The notes under the pieces: generated by a model
Told to the model about the DNA's origin: nothing
The model's input: only the letters and a program-made list of their open reading frames with translations
Databases searched by the model: none
Translations under genes and position numbers: made by a program
Source: Desulfobacteraceae bacterium
GTDB lineage: Bacteria; Desulfobacterota; Desulfobacteria; Desulfobacterales; Desulfobacteraceae
DNA: 38,764 nucleotides
Direction: 5' to 3'
Assembly (NCBI GenBank): GCA_024225635.1
Contig: JAAEMK010000682.1
Coordinates: 1-38,764, forward strand
Part shown: in pieces, positions 34,335 through 38,764 of the stretch
How the letters are laid out: every line of letters begins with the position of its first letter
Position numbering within the stretch: position 1 is the first letter of the stretch

Positions 34335-35342
34335 ATGAAAAAAAGATTATCTACTTTTATGGTTTCGGTAATGTTTGTCACCATGATCTGTCTTTCCGGT
34401 ACGGCCGGGGGGGCGGATTATGTGTTTAAAGAAATAGTGATACACGGTGCATCCGACTCGGTGGCATATGGAATTAACGGTACCACCGTTGTCGGCAAAT
34501 TTTATGACGAGACCGGCCGCCATGGTTTTATTTATGATATCGATACAGAAATCGTGGTACCCCTGGACGCTCCAGGCTCCGATGTCGTTGAAACGGTTGC
34601 GACGGGAATCAACGAGGCCGGGAATATCGTCGGATATTTCCGTGACAGGTTTTTGGGACGGTTCGGTTTTTACTATGATGGTTCATATAGCACCATTGAA
34701 CAATCCGAAGCATGGATGACAATGGCCTACGATATCAATTATGATGATGGAACGGGTAATGAAGTCGTTACCGGAGCCTATCTGAATTTTCCGGAGTTTG
34801 AGGGCTTTGGTTTCCTTTACGACATTGCCTCGGAAGTTTTTACAGACTTTCAACAGGGGTTCTATACAAATGGCCTCGGCATCAACAATGACGGTGAAGT
34901 TGTAGGGTCCATCTGGCAGGAACCGGAGAATCCGCCGCTTCCCACATATGATCAGTTCGGGTATTTCCGCGATCCAACAGGCGATATTATTGAAATAAAA
35001 TATATGGATATCGATACCTGCTTCTACACTGATACCTGGGATATCAACAACAATGGGGATATCCTTGGTAACTTCTCCTGTTACAGCGACGCAAATGGAC
35101 ATGGGGGATTCCTTATTAGTACTACTGTTCTTCCCGATTATGATGTCGATGATTTCGATGTTATCGTTCTTTCAGGCTCACCGCTGCCCAGCGCATTTTA
35201 CTGGGTATATTACGGCATCAATGACGATGGAACCATTGTGGGAGGGTATAGGGATTCCTCGGGCTGGCATGCATTCATGGCGGCACCTGCGCCACCTCCG
35301 CCACCTCCGCCACCTCCGCCACCTCCGCCTCCCGTACCGTGA
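34335..35342 (+). CDS. HAF-repeat-type secreted protein with poly-proline C-terminus
   Basis: 335 aa. A signal peptide (MKKRLSTFMVSVMFVTMICL then SGTAGGA) is followed by about seven repeats of the form 'GIN..G.IVG.+.D..G..GF.YD' (for example YGINGTTVVGKFYDETGRHGF, GINEAGNIVGYFRD, LGINNDGEVVGSIW, INNNGDILGNF, GINDDGTIVGGYRD). This is the HAF repeat found in extracellular proteins, likely a beta-propeller. The C-terminus is APPPPPPPPPPPPPP followed by VP and the stop; no PEP-CTERM or other anchor follows, although HAF proteins often carry one. Function unknown; probably exported to periplasm or surface. Ribosome site AAAGGA at 34322. Confidence 0.82.
   Translation: MKKRLSTFMVSVMFVTMICLSGTAGGADYVFKEIVIHGASDSVAYGINGTTVVGKFYDETGRHGFIYDIDTEIVVPLDAPGSDVVETVATGINEAGNIVGYFRDRFLGRFGFYYDGSYSTIEQSEAWMTMAYDINYDDGTGNEVVTGAYLNFPEFEGFGFLYDIASEVFTDFQQGFYTNGLGINNDGEVVGSIWQEPENPPLPTYDQFGYFRDPTGDIIEIKYMDIDTCFYTDTWDINNNGDILGNFSCYSDANGHGGFLISTTVLPDYDVDDFDVIVLSGSPLPSAFYWVYYGINDDGTIVGGYRDSSGWHAFMAAPAPPPPPPPPPPPPPPVP
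35291..35326 (+). repeat. 9-bp tandem repeat encoding the poly-proline tail
   Basis: Four exact copies of GCCACCTCC form the end of the HAF-repeat gene and encode continuous proline. The gene stops 16 nt later. Poly-proline tracts of this length stall ribosomes unless EF-P acts, and the repeat is prone to slippage. Confidence 0.9.
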
Positions 35343-35369
35343 TCATCTTATCCCGGAAATATTAACAGG

Positions 35370-35390
35370 ATGATACCGGACCGGTATCAT
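35370..35390. promoter_or_regulatory. 21-bp perfect palindrome downstream of the HAF-repeat gene
   Basis: Half-site ATGATACCGG is repeated as its exact reverse complement around a single central A. It could be an operator for the next gene or a hairpin that ends the HAF transcript; no T-run follows. A related TACCGGCCGGTA core occurs at 34160-34171 upstream of the HAF gene. Confidence 0.4.
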
Positions 35391-35448
35391 TATCGAATTC
35401 AGGGATCGTGGGCAAAGGGCCATGGTCCCTTTTAAAGGAGAAGAAACC

Positions 35449-36354
35449 ATGAAAGAGAAAGCACAAGCCATGGTCATGGCGTCCCTTGCCGCGGATTCCC
35501 TGGCATTGGGGGTTCACTGGATCTATGACGCAATGAAAATTAAGTCGGAGCACGGGCTGGTGGATCGGCTGCTCGCCCCGAAACAGGATTCCTACCACCC
35601 GACTAAGAAAAAAGGGGAGTTCACCCATTATGGGGACCAGACCCTGGTTTTGCTGGAGTCGGTCGCCGCTTCAGGCGGATTCGACCTCGGCGACTTTTAT
35701 CAGCGGTGGCAGGCGCTGTTCAAGGAGTATGACGGTTACCTTGATATGGCCACCAAAGGAACCCTCGGGAAAATCGCCCGGGGGAAAAGTCCGAACTGCT
35801 GCGGTTCGGATTCAAACGATATTGCAGGCGCTTCAAGAATCGCCCCCCTGATCCTCAGCCTTCGGGACAAACCGGATCAGCTGGTGGAAGCCGTCCGGGC
35901 CCAGACCATGATGACCCACCAGGATATGACCACCCTGGACTGTGCCGAGTTTTTTTCCCTGGTTGCCCTGGAATGCCTCAACGGCGCCCTCCCGTCACAG
36001 GCGGTCCGGAATGTCGCAAAAGAGGAATTCAGCGATTCCCCCATCGGGCAATGGACCCGCCAGGGAATTGAAGCAAGGGAGGAGGAGAGCGTACCCGCAG
36101 TTATCCGGTTCGGTCAGTCCTGTCACACCACCGACGCCTTTGCCGGAATCATCCAGATCATCGCAAAATATGAGGGGGATCTTGCCCGGGGCGTGGTGCA
36201 GGCGGTCATGGCCGGGGGAGACAATGCCGCCCGGGCAAGTATCACGGCGATGATCCTGGCGGCCCACCAGGGATTGGACTCAAAAACACGGGAGTGGTTC
36301 CAGGGGCTTGTGAAAAAAGCGACAATTGAACAATTCCTGGACAAGATCGGTTAG
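35449..36354 (+). CDS. ADP-ribosylglycohydrolase family protein
   Basis: About 301 aa from ATG 35449 behind AAAGGAGAAG; the upstream in-frame ATG at 35422 would place the ribosome site inside the protein. Conserved parts: AADSLALGVHWIYD at the N-terminus, CCGSDSNDIAGASRIAPL near the middle (about 121-138), MTHQDMTTLDCAEFF, and C-terminal CHTTDAFAGIIQII with VMAGGDNAARASITAMILAAHQG (about 251-273). Family members remove ADP-ribose from proteins or small molecules using paired Mg ions. The usual GGDTD motif reads GGDNA here, so one Mg ligand is replaced; the enzyme may be altered or belong to a divergent subgroup. A hairpin AAAGGG/CCCTTT (35414-35432) abuts the ribosome site and could modulate translation. 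Confidence 0.8.
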   Translation: MKEKAQAMVMASLAADSLALGVHWIYDAMKIKSEHGLVDRLLAPKQDSYHPTKKKGEFTHYGDQTLVLLESVAASGGFDLGDFYQRWQALFKEYDGYLDMATKGTLGKIARGKSPNCCGSDSNDIAGASRIAPLILSLRDKPDQLVEAVRAQTMMTHQDMTTLDCAEFFSLVALECLNGALPSQAVRNVAKEEFSDSPIGQWTRQGIEAREEESVPAVIRFGQSCHTTDAFAGIIQIIAKYEGDLARGVVQAVMAGGDNAARASITAMILAAHQGLDSKTREWFQGLVKKATIEQFLDKIG

Positions 36355-36770
36355 CGCACCGGAGAAGGATCAAGTCTGTTTTTTTTCAAAGTGATCAGCT
36401 GACGGCATGATAAAAAATTCATGCCTATCCGGTTGTTGCACATTCCTTGCTTTTCTTTTATAGCGTGGGGGCTGATTTTTTGACTCTTTTTTGGCATGCT
36501 TATTACTGATGATTACATTCTTCTTGAAATAAAAGGTTTTGAATTTTTTTCCTAAAGGAGGGATAGTAGTTCTCAATGAGGAGCTAAGTGGTTGGTCTTA
36601 CAATGTTTTGAGGCTTGACTCGATGTGCTGCTCTTTGTGATGGACCCAGTGTGAAAAAGGCTTCTTAGCTGTTATTATCACTTAAACACTCTGAAAGAGT
36701 ATGCACAAAAGCATTTGCAAAAAAAGTAATTTTCAACAGAGAAGTAAAAATGTTGCCCAGTTGAAAAAAC

Positions 36771-37027
36771 CATGCCTGTCCGGTTGTTGCACATATTCCC
36801 TTTTTGGGTAGCACTTGTCATAATTTGAGGGAATAAAAAAATATACAGCATGAAGAAAATAGTCATTCACACCTGTTTAACACTAAAAAACCATGAGTAA
36901 TTACTATTTTGATTAAATTTATTTTACTCAAAATCCAGCATTCCTCATTGAGGTAGGGGTTGAGTTATGCTTTTTACTCTCAACAGACGCCCCGCTGAAT
37001 AAGTAGTGCAACAACCGGATAGGCCTA
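36771..37027. mobile_element. 257-bp MITE related to the IS1595 element
   Basis: Ends resemble those of the surrounding IS: the left end CATGCCTGTCCGGTTG... and the right end ...CAACCGGATAGGCCTA are inverted repeats, matching at 19 of 22 positions. The element is flanked by a perfect 8-bp direct repeat, GAAAAAAC (36763-36770 and 37028-37035). There is no coding capacity. The size, shared ends and 8-bp duplication indicate a non-autonomous derivative mobilised by an IS1595-type transposase. Confidence 0.82.
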
Positions 37028-37178
37028 GAAAAAACATTATTAAGAAGAGTATAAAGAAATGAGCAGTATAATAACTTGTCTCCTTTAAATGCAGAAAAAG
37101 ACTTAGCTAAAAACTTTTTTAAGAAGCTATTGTAGAATATTAGCTTGGAGGAAATATAAATATTTGATAGCAATATAA

Positions 37179-37210
37179 TTGATATCAAAACTTCCGGTAC
37201 ACGCTATAAT
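37179..37210 (+). promoter_or_regulatory. Possible promoter of the IS1595 transposase
   Basis: A perfect TATAAT (37205-37210) lies 26 nt before the ATG; the best -35 candidate, TTGATA (37179-37184), is at a long 20-nt spacing. This gives an unusually short leader that just includes the ribosome site. Confidence 0.35.
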
Positions 37211-37236
37211 ATGTGGGCAAAGAGGAGGTGTTCAGC

Positions 37237-38253
37237 ATGAAAAAAAACTCACCGCAGTCTCTCCCAGATTTTCAGCGAGTTTTCCCAAATGAGGAAGCAT
37301 GCTATGCTTATCTTTATGCAGCTCGCTTTCCAAATGGTTTCATATGCCCATACTGTAACTGGTTTGGGGATGCCTATCATTTTCAAACTCGGCCGGACAT
37401 GCTTCGCTGTAGGCGTTGCAAGCGTGACACTCGGATGACTGCCGGTACAATAATGCAAAAAAGCAAGATCCCATTGCTTACTTGGTTCTGGGGTGCTTTT
37501 CTTGTTACATCACTAACTCCAGGTATGTCTGCGCTCCAATTTCAGAAGATGTTAGGAATTAATCGTTACGAAACAGCGTTCAACATGTTGCACAAACTCC
37601 GCACTGCAATGGTACGGCCAGAGCGCGATGCAATCGGTGGAAAGTGGCCAGTCGAAGTGGATGAAACGTTCGTGGGCGGTGCAACACAAGGAGAAGGACA
37701 TGGGCGACACCACAAGTCGCTTGTGGGCGGTATTGTGGAAATCCGTCCAAGGATAAAAGCGCCTGGTCCCGATCCTAATTTACCATTTGGCCAGCGCCCG
37801 CAACATCGTGGTGGACATGGCCGTGACGTTATTGCAGGTAGGTTACGGCTTCATATCCTCCCAAATCGAAAACAGGAAGCGCTGAAACCATTTATACTGA
37901 AGAACGTACAGCCAGGAACTGAAGTGCGAACGGACGGGTGGGCTGGTTACGATAACTTAGAAAAACTAGGGTTCAGACATAAGGTAGTATTGATACAGGG
38001 AGACCACACTAAAATGGATCAGCACTTGCCAATGATTCACATTGTCTTTGGGAACTTGGATGTATGGCTCCTGGGTACTCACCATGGAGTTAGCCCCAAG
38101 CATTTGCAGGGATATCTCAACGAGTTCGTGTTCCGGTTCAATCGCCGATTCTGGCCATTAGTAGCTTTTGATAGCGTGCTAAAAATTGCCGCCCGAGTAA
38201 AGCCACCGACCTACGAGCAATTATACAACGGTACGTGGGACCATCCGGGATAG
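37237..38253 (+). CDS. IS1595-family transposase
   Basis: 338 aa from ATG 37237, preferred because AGAGGAGG lies 8 nt upstream; a GTG at 37213 is the alternative. An N-terminal zinc ribbon (C37, C40, C58, C61) is followed by a DDE/N catalytic core: Asp142 in VEVDETFVGG, Asp233 in VRTDGWAGYD and Asn273 in VFGNLDVWLLGTHHG where many relatives have Glu. The tail HLQGYLNEFVFRFNRR is characteristic of IS1595. The use of Asn in the third position is known in a subgroup of this family. Lower GC than the neighbouring chromosomal genes. It appears intact. Confidence 0.93.
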   Translation: MKKNSPQSLPDFQRVFPNEEACYAYLYAARFPNGFICPYCNWFGDAYHFQTRPDMLRCRRCKRDTRMTAGTIMQKSKIPLLTWFWGAFLVTSLTPGMSALQFQKMLGINRYETAFNMLHKLRTAMVRPERDAIGGKWPVEVDETFVGGATQGEGHGRHHKSLVGGIVEIRPRIKAPGPDPNLPFGQRPQHRGGHGRDVIAGRLRLHILPNRKQEALKPFILKNVQPGTEVRTDGWAGYDNLEKLGFRHKVVLIQGDHTKMDQHLPMIHIVFGNLDVWLLGTHHGVSPKHLQGYLNEFVFRFNRRFWPLVAFDSVLKIAARVKPPTYEQLYNGTWDHPG

Positions 38254-38385
38254 GCATTTCTGATGCGGATGAAGGCTTGTGCAACAACCGGATAGGCATG
38301 AAAAAATCAACTGTCATTACGACGAATTTTCAGTTCAGCAAAAGGGGGGGGGTGTAAGGTTAATAAGAAAAAAATGGAGGTTGGA

Positions 38386-38628
38386 ATGGGGAAAAGTATT
38401 ATTCTCGAGAATGCAAATGTCATTACGGAAGAGGGAAGAATATTAAAGAATAAATGGATACGGATTGTTGATGGTAAAATAAATGAAATAGCAGATAGTG
38501 AAATGACAGATAGTGCAGGGGAGAAAATTGAATGTTCAGGGTTGTTTGTTTCTCCAGGGTTCGTAAATATGCATGTTCATTCACCAATGACTATATTCAG
38601 AGGAATAGCGGAAGATGTGCATTTATAG
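38386..38628 (+). pseudogene. Amidohydrolase / S-adenosylhomocysteine-cytosine deaminase-like gene, truncated after about 80 codons
   Basis: From ATG 38386 (GGAGG 5 nt upstream) the protein begins MGKSIILENANVITEEG and reaches the metal-binding motif SPGFVNMHVHSPMTIFRGIAEDVHL, which matches the N-terminus of TrzA/SsnA/MtaD-like amidohydrolases (normally about 430 aa). It then meets TAG at 38626 exactly where an acidic 'DVHL-x-x-W' block should continue. The rest of the gene is not visible. AT-rich codon use differs from the core genes. The break coincides with the start of sequence leading to a reverse-strand ORF, so insertion of another mobile element at about 38627 is likely. Confidence 0.7.
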
Positions 38629-38657
38629 TCCCGGGCAGATGAACTGATACCTTATCT

Positions 38658-38764
38658 TTACTCGTCCTGTTCATCGTTTTCCGAATCTTCTGTCCAAAAT
38701 TTATCTTCAACTTTTCGTACTTTAGCTATTATTCTGGAACATGTATCTGAGGTAACCTTGTCAA
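38658..38764 (-). CDS. C-terminal end of a reverse-strand protein (partial at window edge)
   Basis: Reading the minus strand from the window edge gives an open frame of 34 codons ending in TAA at 38658: it contains CSRIIAKVRKVEDKFW and ends EDSENDEQDE. The acidic, charged tail and its position directly after a broken gene suggest a transposase of a second insertion sequence. Too little is visible to name the family, and it could be chance. Confidence 0.35.
   Translation of the reverse strand, partial: DKVTSDTCSRIIAKVRKVEDKFWTEDSENDEQDE

Larger units (their letters stand above)
36420..38300 (+). mobile_element. IS1595-family insertion sequence with nested MITE
   Basis: The left end CATGCCTATCCGG... 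(36420-36441) and the right end ...CCGGATAGGCATG (38279-38300) are exact 22-bp inverted repeats around an IS1595-type transposase gene. The flanking 8-mers AAAAAATT (36412-36419) and AAAAAATC (38301-38308) match at 7 of 8 positions, compatible with the 8-bp duplication of this family. The element is 1881 bp, about 1616 bp without the nested MITE and its duplication. The stretch 36443-36762 shows no gene. Confidence 0.75.

Overview
The window is a bacterial chromosomal segment, mostly GC-rich and densely coding. It is probably from a Gram-negative member of the Desulfobacterota or a similar environmental lineage. That placement is an inference from gene content (PEP-CTERM surface protein, geranylgeranyl-reductase-type flavoprotein, chemoreceptor, eCIS-type locus), not from a marker gene. 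The two edges are AT-richer and carry insertion sequences, so a stable GC-rich core is flanked by remodelled DNA.

Layout. (1) 1-766 is the 3' part of an IS200/IS605-type element with a TnpB gene and a terminal hairpin that abuts a methyl-accepting chemotaxis gene. That gene (748-2456) has lost its 5' end and also carries a 1-nt frameshift near 2005. (2) 2735-28963 is one co-directional block of 18 genes for a contractile, phage-tail-like injection system without any capsid, terminase or portal gene. In order: sheath, tube, gp26-like Cys-rich baseplate/hub chaperone, a disordered protein, DUF4255/Afp16-type terminator, AAA+ ATPase (Afp15 type), a small conserved protein, Afp7-type tube/hub protein, tail-X/LysM-like protein, gpD/VgrG-like hub, gpV-like spike, PAAR-like tip, gp25-like wedge, two large J-like baseplate proteins, tail-protein-I-like protein, a beta-helix fibre with a (KAG)8 tract, a two-domain transthyretin-like protein, and a DUF4157 protein with an OmpA-like domain and a putative toxin C-terminus. 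(3) 29055-32614 holds a flavoprotein reductase, a type I phosphoribosyltransferase and a CodB-type cytosine permease. (4) 32691-36354 holds a divergently transcribed PEP-CTERM protein with a well-formed promoter, palindromic operator and roughly 320-nt leader, an HAF-repeat secreted protein ending in poly-proline, and an ADP-ribosylglycohydrolase-family protein. (5) 36420-38300 is an IS1595-type element with a nested 257-bp MITE that has its own perfect 8-bp target duplication. (6) The end carries an amidohydrolase gene cut after about 80 codons and the C-terminus of a reverse-strand ORF.

How it works together. Block 2 encodes nearly all parts expected for an extracellular contractile injection system (eCIS): contractile sheath and inner tube, spike complex, wedge-type baseplate, fibre, length/terminator protein and ATPase. 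The last gene encodes the best cargo candidate: a DUF4157 leader (a known eCIS-associated domain), a peptidoglycan-binding-like OmpA domain and a C-terminus whose motifs resemble the 'bacterial toxin 44' family. No canonical tape-measure protein is visible. The permease and phosphoribosyltransferase suggest a pyrimidine/nucleobase salvage unit. All functional calls come from reading motifs and gene order; no database search was run.
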